The notes beneath the pieces were generated by a model. That model was not told the DNA's origin. It saw only the letters and a list, made by a program, of their open reading frames with translations, and did not search any database. Source: Riptortus pedestris (lineage: Eukaryota; Arthropoda; Insecta; Hemiptera; Alydidae). From it: a stretch of 64,000 nucleotides of DNA. Positions within the stretch are counted from its first letter, which is position 1. Every line of letters begins with the position of its first letter. Shown here in pieces: positions 24,661-34,031 of this stretch. The stretch is taken from the NCBI GenBank assembly GCA_019009955.1, contig CM032233.1, forward strand, positions 93,224,501-93,288,500, read 5' to 3'. A program made the translations under genes and the position numbers.

Positions 24661-27600
24661 GTCTGAATTTTTTAATTTCTTTTATATGCTTTAATGTAGT
24701 GTTTTACCCTTTTTGTCTCACTTTTAAATGTGTATATAAACCATATTGTAATTCTTCTTTTTGACACTTCTTCTTATACTACTTGCAATATTGCTCTGCT
24801 ATTGTGATATACTGTATTTCAAAATCACTCTAACTAACACATATTGTTCAGGTCACACCTACACAGGGAAAGGGAGCTCCCTTAAGCAGTTGAAAAATAA
24901 ATCGATAATTGATATTGTATTTCTAATTAATTTTACATAATACTACTGGTATTTCAGAAAGAGTTACAAATAAATATTTTTTATTTGGATTCAAATAATA
25001 TATTACTTCTTATTTCTACGGAAAATTTCTTTCACTAAATATTTTCTAATAGCAGTTTGACAATTAATATAATAAATATGAGTTCCGTATTTAAGTTATT
25101 AAAAGAGCGTGAAATGAATCTGAATAAAGGAATCCAATACGGGGGCATTCCCGGTTTTATTTTTGCCCTCAATTTCATCCAGTAGCGTTGCCTTTCTTCT
25201 CATTTCCTCTATTATAAAATGCGTGAAACCATTAATATGACAACAATTTAATTTGAATAAATTTAATTATTTAACATACGTTAATGTATAATGGGAGTCG
25301 CAAAGATTATTTTCACAATTAATATTTCACGGTGGCAATATTTTTCTGTTTTTACTTCTTCCTATCCTGTCGGTGTTACTAGCTACCAATAACATTTAAT
25401 TTTACGAAAATATTAACATCACTGATAATAGTAAATTAAAGCCGGACTCCAGGAAAAATGAACGAAATACTCCCTCCTTTTTTGTTATATAATTATTACT
25501 TGAAATGATTTAAATGGATTCTTCAGTCTAAACTTAATGCTTTAAAAGCACAATTGAAATCCACCTGAGACTAACAAACTATTTTCCATAATTGCCAAAT
25601 TTTATTATTTATCATTTTTGTCACTTCATTTCAGTCAGTGAAGGGTGATTTGTACCAGAATTTTTGCCTAGATCTTGATATTTGCTATTTTTTCTCCCAA
25701 GAGCTGATATTTTATTTAAAAAATATAAAAATGTATTGAAATCCTTAATAACAATAACGACCTTAATGTTTCCTTAAAGTTAAGAAATTACTTATTGCTG
25801 CCAGAAATGAGTATTAAATTAAAAACATGTATTTAATGTAATTTCAATTTTAATGTAATTTTTGAAATGTCACATTTACCCTCATTGATTAATGAATATC
25901 AGAATCCAAAGGAATATAATTTTTTTTTTTAAAATGAAAGAAAACAACTCTAAGCTGTCGCGCATTATTTACCTATCTGTAGATATAATTATACAATTGT
26001 TAGCAATAATGAACGAACTATTAAAAGCAAAGAGCAGCAATGTAAAAACTAATTGAATGGTTTTTTTTTGTACTTATTATGTTATTTCCCTATAATTTTC
26101 AACGTGATTAAATAATTGTCTTCATTCTGAATTAAATATTTTGTAAATGTACTCATTCCATTAGTAAAATCATAAGATTTAATGTCAGTTATCATTCAAG
26201 GTTCATTTCTTCTACAATTAATTTATTTTAAATAAATATAATTTTAGAACTACAATAAAATTAACGCACTAATTTGATAGTCGTCTATCTTAAATATGCC
26301 GTAAAGTGCAAGATTCTTATAATCACTACATTTCATAACGATTGAGAAATTCCTAAAATTAAGCTTGATTCCATTAAAATGGTCTTATTGGTTCAGCCAG
26401 GACTCAAAGGAGCGATGAAATAAATCAACTATCAGGCTATATGGAAGTACCAAATGAAAGAAACCTCATTTCCTAATGAAACCACAATGTTTCAAATTGT
26501 CTTTTATTATTAAAGTTTTCTTTACTTTTATTAAAATTTATATGGATTTAATTATTAAAAAAGAGCAATGTTTAATATTATTATTATTATTAGGTTTGAA
26601 TGGACAAGAAAAATCCCATTTCCGAATACCCAAAGAGTTTGCTAATTCTCGTCAATTGAGATATTAGGTTTTAAATTGGGCAATAGAAAAAGTATGGTCC
26701 ATCACGTTGAATTAAAAAAGGATTTAAAAAACAAAAAAAACAAGTACATAGTAACCCTTTTCTGACTCAGTATAGTCCGTTTTTCATGTACTCAGCTGAA
26801 GCAATCAAGGGAATGAAAGCTGAAAAGTTCATTCACCGTTATTTTCGGGATTTCTTGTAATATTTACCGTATAAATATTTAAAATTTTCAATAATTTGTA
26901 TTACTAAATTCGAGCCTTTTGAAAGCAGATTTTGACTGCAAGAAGCTTCGAAATAGACGGCAGGAAGATGATTTTTAAATTGAAAAACTTTTTTAGATAA
27001 ATATATATAAAATAATTTCATACATATATAAAATATGTATATTTTTGTTTATTCAATCCTCATAAATTATTTTGGATTAAAGTTTCAATTTTTTTTTACT
27101 TGCATTTCAGAAAATATTTTTATTCCATTTAATCTAAATTTAAAGTTCATGTTTAATTCTCATTAATTACCCTAAAATGGAAAAACATAAATAGCATATT
27201 TATTTAATTTGAGTTCTTTATTTTAGTGGTTGTAATGGATCTCAAGAACTTATAATTTTCTTCTTTTTTTTTCAATTGTATAAGGAATATTTGTGTATTA
27301 TTCCCCGATACCTAAGTAGTATTTTTCATTGCGAGACAGGGGCCCTTCATACAATTTTTTTTTATTTGGCAGGAAATTTCATTTTACAATTAATAATAAA
27401 TGCAATTTTTTTTAAAAAATAATTATTTATTGGTTTTATTTAGTGTAGTATTTTAAACTATTTTGTATTATAATGCTTCGAGGATTATTTCTCAAATTTT
27501 ACGCATTTTGCACAATATCTGTATGATGAGAAAACACACGTTGGCGACAATATTCTGACCATCGTACATACTATCGGTAAACTTTTTACACGGCCAGTAC

Positions 27601-27765
27601 GATATAGGCTTCGATAAAATTAATTATTAGAGTGTAAAATTATTGTAATATTTTAGACATTTTTTTTTCTTTTTTGCGGAAATGTTAGAGCCAAAATTTA
27701 CTGTTTTCTTCCTGACCATGGTTCTTACTAAGGAAAATATTTTTATGCATGGTCAAGCATCATAC

Positions 27766-27767
<2 letters not shown>
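24661..27767. other. AT-rich tract without genes; probable intron
   Basis: No exon or repeat family recognised. A moderately GC-richer patch at about 25110-25240 (GGGGGCATTCCCGG onward) may be a conserved noncoding element. Numerous T- and A-homopolymers are present. Confidence 0.35.

Positions 27768-27806
<39 letters not shown>
27768..27806. repeat. Poly(T) tract, 39 T
   Basis: Uninterrupted T run. On the gene's minus strand it is a poly(A) about 34 nt inside the proposed intron, just past the splice donor of the exon at 27841. Confidence 0.95.
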
Positions 27807-27807
<1 letters not shown>

Positions 27808-27840
27808 GTGGGTGTCATTAATTAATTATGAAGTTCTAAC

Positions 27841-27928
27841 CTGTGTCATCGTCGGTATCCTGTTCGGACCAATCGGCTCGAGTAGAGGAAGCAGCGAGGA
27901 GCAGAGCTGCTAGAAGGTAGAGCACCAT
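27841..27928 (-). CDS. First coding exon of a secreted or membrane protein (partial)
   Basis: The minus-strand ATG at 27928 opens 29 codons, beginning MVLYLLAALLLAASSTRA and then DWSEQDTDDDT. The first part is a textbook signal peptide: a short leader, an 11-residue Leu/Ala core, and a likely cleavage after T-R-A. The mature N-terminus is acidic. The frame ends at CAG|GTTAGA, an acceptable donor, leaving phase 1. The ATG has G at -3 and G at +4, and an in-frame TAG lies 15 nt upstream, so this start is the first possible. A five-codon upstream ORF (ATG at 27958, stop at 27941) sits in the same frame. I do not recognise the protein; the remaining exons should lie at lower coordinates, but I could not find them in the window. 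Confidence 0.6.
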
Positions 27929-28210
27929 ATCTGCCGTGTCCTAAGAGTTGTATGTCATGACGCGAGAGTTCGAGCTCTGACTATACGGAGGGGTTGCGAG
28001 CGGGCCCTCTGACTGCTGTCGGGAGACTGAGGTGGGGGCCCCCAGCCCCAAACCCCCTCCTCTGCCACCCCCCATCCCCTAGCCTACCGCCCCTCCACCG
28101 GCCCTCTTAATGTGCCCACTCCGCTTTTCATTGTTTACTCCCCGCTCCTCCCATCCTACCAATGGACTGTCACTCTTCCATCTCCTAGGAGTGCCTACTC
28201 GACTGACTCA
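27929..28210 (-). promoter_or_regulatory. GC-rich 5' UTR and promoter-like region
   Basis: This is the main GC-rich stretch in an otherwise AT-rich window (GGGGGCCCCCAGCCCC, CCCGCTCGC-type words). It lies immediately upstream of the signal-peptide exon. A TCAGT initiator-like word occurs on the minus strand at 28030-28026. I see no TATA box at the expected distance. Promoter function is inferred from composition and position. Confidence 0.5.
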
Positions 28211-28897
28211 ATCTTCCCAGCAAGAGAAAATTCCTAGAAAAAAGTCCGACTTTTAATTTCCTATAAAATGTTGTTCTATACAAATGAAGGGCTGGAACCG
28301 CCAGTATAGATGATACGAATATCAACAGACGAACATAGATCCAGATTCCATTTTAATTATGTAATATTAGCTGGGATTTTATTTAACTTAATAAGGATAC
28401 GGACAACGACCTACGACACGGAAATAATTAACCTGAACACAAGTGAAAACCACCCTTCCTTTGACAGATCTAAGATGTAAGTAAACAGACTCGGACTAAA
28501 ACCTAAACAACCTAATGCGGGAAACAGACGTATAAAACCTACTGACAAACGGACAACTGACTCCAACCCACCCAGTACTTCTAGTTGTCAGGTAACCCAT
28601 AACCTTAGTTCTACTAAACCCACAACAGCTCACAACACCCCCTTATAATATAACTTAGAGTGTTCAGTAGAAGGGGAACTGTCGGGGCAACCAAGGCAGG
28701 TCACTCTGTCCCTCAACGCCTATCCAATTCGAACACTGGATCTCCGATAAAAAAAAAATAAAAAATAACGGGCTTGAAGATGGTGCGCTTGCCAATTGTA
28801 CTCGATCATCAGCCAGTGAGAACGGTCTTTTCCGATAGCTATGACAACAGTTTTTCTATACTTTTTAACAGAAAGAACAGTAAAGTAGTTAAGGGAA
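28211..28897. other. Upstream flank of the exon, no gene seen
   Basis: Mixed-composition sequence with no repeat-family match and no long ORF; may contain distal promoter elements of the minus-strand gene. Confidence 0.4.
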
Positions 28898-30193
28898 CAG
28901 ACTTCCCTTAAGGGAAATGCGCTATTGATGTTGCACTCATGACGCGATTTTCGAAAAATTTACTAACAATAAGCTGTTATATCATGAACCACGTTATTCT
29001 AAGCTTAAATACCAAATTCTTCATTGAACTTTTAGTGTGTGCGGTACCAGCGAAGCTGCCCTCGGGTAAGATTTTATGTTCTTACTTCGAAAACGTTCAT
29101 TTATTTTATGCCATACTCCAGACATTTAATTGTTTCATTCAACACTAAATATAATATTACTTAATGACTGAAATCTGATGCGGAATAGGGGAGTTTAAAG
29201 AGGAGGATTTTGAAAATTCAAAACATCTCCATTACGAAGAGTCAGTTCGAAAAATGTTATAGGACAAGTCTTGTTAAGCTATTGGTGTTCTACAATTACT
29301 GTTCTAATAAATGATGAGAAACTTTTCCCACCTAATAAAGACCTGATCACAAGTAATTTTAGACCGATATTTATGACAAATATTTAGTAGTTTTATTTAA
29401 TAATTGAATATTTTTGAAAGTATTGTATGTATAAAAACAACCGTCATTCGAGAAATTCATGCATTTATTTTTAAGCAAAGAGTATTTTTTAATAGATTTG
29501 ATACATTCGGGCAGAGCGTTAAAGAGTTTTATTCCCGAATATCATTTGCTTTTCTCAAAATGTTATGTTTGTGGTTGGGGGCTTGAAGCATATTCTTTTA
29601 TCTTGTTTTACGATTATGTGTTATTCCATTTTTGTAAAACAAGTAAGTAGTCGCTTGGGATCATTAATAACCACATTCACGGACGATAATTATTTTTAAT
29701 TTTCATTATTATTTTGATTTTATTTATTACACGTCTCTTATTTCTTATTAATTGTACATAATATATATTATTTCAGTAGATTTATATTATCACTCCTTAT
29801 TTTAACATATCATTTTCTGAATTTATATAATTGTTAATTTAAAAAAAAAAACTTTATTTTATTTAAAAACAATATTTTTTTAGGTCACGTAGATTATTTA
29901 GCTGTGCTTCAGCATTTTTCTTCTTCTCTCTAGGTTAATGTATCACCTAAGTTAAATATCACATATTGTTTTCATTACACTTTTACTATGCTAGATATAT
30001 ACATATATGTTTACATCGTCCAAAACTATGAGCAACTGAGTCACTACACATTTCTGAAGATATTTCGATTCCTGTTTACACACACATTCGGGAGAAATAA
30101 AAATAGATGACGGTTTGAGATTATCGGCGTGTCATATGCCGGCTCCGGGGAAATCTGTTTAGTTTACGCAGCACCTGCGTGACAGACGTTCAT
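28898..30193 (+). mobile_element. HINE-like element, long subfamily
   Basis: It starts with ACTTCCCTTAAGGGAAATGCG and ATGACGCGATTTTCGAAAAATTT and lacks the (AT)n tract. It carries the diverged module, and the dispersed segment at 29497-29625 is embedded in it. It ends with GGGGAAATCTGTTTAGTTTACGC and the hairpin ACGCAG-CAC-CTGCGT. It is the first HINE on the upstream side of the signal-peptide gene. Confidence 0.65.
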
Positions 30194-30267
30194 TGTTTAT
30201 TCCATTATACAGCCCTGTCAATTTACTTAATAAGACTGTAGATTGACAGGAGATCGATCTGCATGTT

Positions 30268-30478
30268 TGAAATAGCTCTGTTATTTCGAGTCTGGTCGGA
30301 AAAATTGTATAGAACGGATCTTTTTGCACTTTTAATGTTCTATAATAAATTTATTCTCTTGGTGAAATATTCAGCGAGATATTTACCTTGTTCATATTTC
30401 AGCTGTCAGAAAAGCCCCCACTTCTACTCAACTCATTATAACAAAATGCTGATATATCATGAAACCGTTCTAGGATGA
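30268..30478 (+). mobile_element. HINE-like core fragment
   Basis: GTCGGAAAAATTGTATAGAACGGATC through TTCAGCGAGATATTTACC and CCCCCACTTCTACTCA match the family core. Both ends are missing. Confidence 0.5.
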
Positions 30479-30574
30479 CTCCGCATAGGCCACACAAAAT
30501 ACACGCACAGTTATCTTATGACAAAAGATCAACCCTCGATATGTGGGAAGTATAACACAGATTTTACTATCGAC

Positions 30575-30762
30575 ACTTAGATCCTAGGACTCCAGGACTA
30601 GTAGCAGAGTCAGCACCTTACAAGAACCATTGTATATAAACCCCCTCCTTTCCTCCTCCCAGACACTTGTTACCCAACATCCGTACGATAAACATCTATG
30701 TAACTTTTATATTACGAATAAAGTATTTTTTTTTAAGTTCAAAGCGCGTTGTGAGACTTGAT
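30575..30762 (+). repeat. 5' long terminal repeat (188 bp)
   Basis: It begins ACTTAGATCCTAGG right where the 3' copy follows its polypurine tract, and ends GAGACTTGAT before the primer site. It contains a TATA box (TATATAAA, 30633-30640) and an AATAAA signal (30717-30722), giving a compact U3-R-U5. Confidence 0.9.
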
Positions 30763-30780
30763 TGGCGCCCGAAGCTGAGG
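30763..30780 (+). other. Primer binding site
   Basis: TGGCGCCCGAAGC starts immediately after the LTR. TGG pairs with a tRNA 3' CCA. The priming tRNA is not identified from the sequence alone. A leader of about 375 nt follows before gag. Confidence 0.8.
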
Positions 30781-31155
30781 GACTGGTGCTGCGATTTAAG
30801 CTCTTCTAAGCCTCCACCAAGGACACAGGAAGACATCTGTATCTTCAAGATCCAGCCAGGAGAAGCCGGAACTGACATCGCAGGAGTATCTCAATACTCA
30901 AAAATCACCATCCAGAACCAAGAAATATCATCAAGGTCTTCACTTCGCTCTGAGAGCTTAAAAAAGGTACTTAAAAGAAACTTTTCAAAATACATTGCTT
31001 TACAAAAATTTAAAGTGTTAATGGAATATATATTTCATATTTTAATTAATTGTGTTCATATTTGAATTTTATAAATTAAATTCTTAAGTATAATAACTTT
31101 TCATACATATTTTTCATAAATTATATTTTCATTTTTTTTTATGTGATTTATTTTT

Positions 31156-32409
31156 ATGAGTAAATTAAGCGATAGGCTAAATATTAAGAGACCCGTAACT
31201 GACAGTGACATTGACTTAGGAGAACTTGCAACACAATTATTAGATATTAAATTAACCGATACTAACGATACAATGGCATACATAATTTCAGATTTCGACT
31301 TAAAAATGATTCCCGAATATGATGGGAATCCTGAAGAACTAATTTATTTTTGTCAAGTCGTAAGAGACTTAATTGCTAGGACTTGTAAAGAAGAAAATCC
31401 CCACCATAAATCCAACCATGGAAGAATATTTTCCATGGTTCAGTATAGAATAAAGGGATTAGCCAAAAGATGCTTTTTGAGACACACATTTGACACAGTT
31501 GAACAAATTTTAAAACATTTAGAGAGCCAATACAAAGATTCACGGACATGTGACCAATTAATGGACGAGATATATTCCACACGCCCATACAAACACGAAC
31601 ATCCACTACTATTTTTAGAGCGAATTGAGGGTATGTTTGCTCTTATATGTGCTAGGGCAAAATTAGACGAAGATTCTCCTGACATTTATTTAAAATTTGT
31701 CGAGAGAAATATAATTTCATACACTAACAAACATTTTCACCCAGACATTGTAGATTATATTAGATTTCAAAAACTTGACACTTTAGAAAAAGTCAGGAAA
31801 GCATTACAGAACGATGCAGCCTATATAGTTGAACGGACACACAATACATACCACCAAAATCGGGACTGGACACCGCACAAAAAACAATATCACATCCCAA
31901 ATTTCAAATTTGAACCAAGACTCCACCCAAGTCGTTATACACAAAAACAACATAGACATGACCACCACAATTTCAAACCCCCAATATGGCACAGAGACCA
32001 ACAATATAAACCCCCTCATGCGTATCAACCCCCTCAGGCATATCAACCCTCTCACACGTACCAACCCCCTCACACGTATCAACCCCCTCACACGTATCAA
32101 TCGTACCCAAATAATGACCCACAATACCGACAACCCTACAGACCGAGGACACCCCCTATTTATAATCAACAGTGGGACCCAGAAAAACAGCATGAATTTT
32201 TTAATAAACCCCCTGTTCAAAAATTAGACAGTAGTAATACCGTATCTATGAGGACGGTTCGGTCAAATCAAGTTAATCATATGGACACAGACGTTACAGG
32301 ACTAAAAGAAAAATATGATAATCTATCAAAATCTGTCAACTATCTTACCGAAAAACTGGACCATTTTTTAGACTTAGGACAAAACAAAGACCCCCCGAAC
32401 ATACGCTAA
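31156..32409 (+). CDS. gag: Gag polyprotein of the errantivirus-type element
   Basis: 417 residues forming the structural capsid protein of the retroelement. Residues about 55-230 resemble the Ty3/gypsy capsid fold (retrotransposon Gag family), with the conserved helix-rich block around FCQVVRDLIARTC and FLERIEGMFALIC. Residues about 270-330 are a Pro/His/Tyr/Gln-rich tail with repeated YQPPHT units. No CCHC zinc knuckle is seen, as in several insect errantiviruses. The C-terminus is Leu/Lys-rich and possibly a coiled coil. The start is the first good ATG after the leader; an earlier ATG at 31141 is followed directly by TGA. The ORF is intact. pol overlaps in the -1 frame. Confidence 0.88.
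   Translation: MSKLSDRLNIKRPVTDSDIDLGELATQLLDIKLTDTNDTMAYIISDFDLKMIPEYDGNPEELIYFCQVVRDLIARTCKEENPHHKSNHGRIFSMVQYRIKGLAKRCFLRHTFDTVEQILKHLESQYKDSRTCDQLMDEIYSTRPYKHEHPLLFLERIEGMFALICARAKLDEDSPDIYLKFVERNIISYTNKHFHPDIVDYIRFQKLDTLEKVRKALQNDAAYIVERTHNTYHQNRDWTPHKKQYHIPNFKFEPRLHPSRYTQKQHRHDHHNFKPPIWHRDQQYKPPHAYQPPQAYQPSHTYQPPHTYQPPHTYQSYPNNDPQYRQPYRPRTPPIYNQQWDPEKQHEFFNKPPVQKLDSSNTVSMRTVRSNQVNHMDTDVTGLKEKYDNLSKSVNYLTEKLDHFLDLGQNKDPPNIR
32364..32370 (+). promoter_or_regulatory. Probable -1 ribosomal frameshift heptamer (T TTT TTA)
   Basis: In the gag frame the codons read CAT TTT TTA, giving the canonical X XXY YYZ heptamer U UUU UUA 37 nt before the gag stop. The pol frame is open across this point and is -1 relative to gag, so slippage here would produce Gag-Pol. 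C CCC CCG at 32390-32396 is an alternative site. Confidence 0.7.
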
Positions 32410-34031
32410 GTCTAACTGAATCTTTACCGTCATTTGAAGACATTAAGGGAAAAACTTGGCTTATTGATACCGGATCTTCACAAAATTATATTACACCCAG
32501 TGCTTTACCTGATGGCACTCAAATCCAATCAGAAGAATTTGTGGTTAAAACTCCAGTGGGTAGCGAAAAGGGTAGCCAAAGTGCGCTAATAAACCTTGCA
32601 CCTTTCCTGGGTTTACCTACAGATTTATATATAAAATTTCTAGTATTCCCTTTTAGTAGTAAATACGATTTTTTATTAGGTTACCATACAATGCGCGAAA
32701 CAAACAGCATATTGGACTGTGAAAAAAATAAAATAAGTCTATTTAATAATGATGTAATTATCGAAAATAATAAAATTCTTAATAAAAATACTATTGATTT
32801 AAATTATATAAATAATGATGAAATAAAAAATTTAATCAGATGCTCCCATTTAAATGAAATGCGACAAGAAAAATTAATAAATTTAATATCGAAGCATCAA
32901 AAAATAATAAAAAGAGAAGATGACCCATTACCTCCAACTACTTTATTAAAACATAAAATTGAAACGACAACGGACAAACCTATTTATGCGCGGAACTATA
33001 GATACCCTGCTCAATTTCGCGAAGACATACATAAAGAAATAAATAAATTACTGAAAAATGGAATTATTCGAGAAAGTAATTCGCCATATAATGCTCCCCT
33101 ATGGGTTGTACCCAAAAAAATGGACGCCAGCGGAAAAAAGAAAATCCGTATGGTAATTGACTATAGGAAACTTAATGCGGTGACTATACCAGACAAATTC
33201 CCATTACCTAACATTGAGGACATACTAAACCAACTTAAGGGTTCAAAATTTTTTTCAACAATAGATTTAGCTAGTGGATTTCATCAGATCCCATTAGATG
33301 AGGAGTCTATTCCTAAAACTGCATTTAGCACTGAAAAAAATCATTATGAATGGCTGCGTTTGCCCTTTGGCATCTGTAATGGACCCCCCACTTTTCAAAA
33401 ACTAGCAAATGCTGCAATTCAGAATCTCGGAAACTGTGCAGTATACATTGATGACATTATTATATTTTCGGAAACAGAACAGGACCACTTTCACCATATA
33501 GAACAGGTACTTCAACGACTTGCAGACTACAATCTTACGATTCAATTGGACAAAACAGAATTCTTTCAATCTGAAATACCTTTCCTAGGACACATTGTAT
33601 CCCCAGACGGCATAAAACCAAATCCTGACAAAATACAGGCAATTTTAAACTTCCCTACCCCTAGAACGGAAAAAGAAATTAGACAATTTTTGGGACTTTC
33701 TGGATATTACAGGAAATTTATTAAAGGCTACGCTGACATTGTTAAACCACTTACAAACGCACTAAAACAGACTGAACCCGTAGACTCGAAATTATTAAAC
33801 AACAGTGTACAGACATTAAAAGATATGATAACGAACGCACCAATCCTACAATACCCAGATTTCCAATTACCATTCACACTGACCACTGATGCGAGCAATT
33901 ATGCAATAGGAGCAGTATTGTCCCAACTTTCAGAAGGGAGGGACCACCCAATTGCTTTTGCATCGAGAACATTATCCCCTACTGAACAAAAATATTCGAC
34001 TATTGAAAAAGAACTCTTAGCAGTTGTATAA
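32370..34031 (+). CDS. pol: Pol, first part: protease, reverse transcriptase, start of RNase H (interrupted)
   Basis: No own ATG is needed if it is made by frameshift; an internal ATG exists at 32541. The aspartic protease motif DTGS is at 32466. Reverse transcriptase follows, with conserved RMVIDYRKLN, FSTIDLASGFHQIP and LPFGICNGPPTFQ blocks and the catalytic YIDD at 33444-33455. FLGHIV and LGLSGYYRKFI mark the end of the thumb region. RNase H begins at TTDASNYAIGAVLSQ (first Asp at 33888). The reading frame is broken by TAA at 34029-34031 inside RNase H, and the same frame continues open afterwards. Function in the family: copying genomic RNA into DNA and Gag-Pol maturation. Confidence 0.9.
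   Translation, partial: RLRTKQRPPEHTLSLTESLPSFEDIKGKTWLIDTGSSQNYITPSALPDGTQIQSEEFVVKTPVGSEKGSQSALINLAPFLGLPTDLYIKFLVFPFSSKYDFLLGYHTMRETNSILDCEKNKISLFNNDVIIENNKILNKNTIDLNYINNDEIKNLIRCSHLNEMRQEKLINLISKHQKIIKREDDPLPPTTLLKHKIETTTDKPIYARNYRYPAQFREDIHKEINKLLKNGIIRESNSPYNAPLWVVPKKMDASGKKKIRMVIDYRKLNAVTIPDKFPLPNIEDILNQLKGSKFFSTIDLASGFHQIPLDEESIPKTAFSTEKNHYEWLRLPFGICNGPPTFQKLANAAIQNLGNCAVYIDDIIIFSETEQDHFHHIEQVLQRLADYNLTIQLDKTEFFQSEIPFLGHIVSPDGIKPNPDKIQAILNFPTPRTEKEIRQFLGLSGYYRKFIKGYADIVKPLTNALKQTEPVDSKLLNNSVQTLKDMITNAPILQYPDFQLPFTLTTDASNYAIGAVLSQLSEGRDHPIAFASRTLSPTEQKYSTIEKELLAVV

Noticed and set aside
30667..31065. 132-codon ORF over the 5' LTR and leader
   Set aside because: It starts inside the LTR and spans the primer site and untranslated leader. 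It has no domain, and gag has its own start at 31156.
31804..32220. Minus-strand 138-codon ORF and plus-strand 132-codon ORF inside gag
   Set aside because: Shadows of the repetitive Pro/Tyr/Gln-rich end of gag in other frames.
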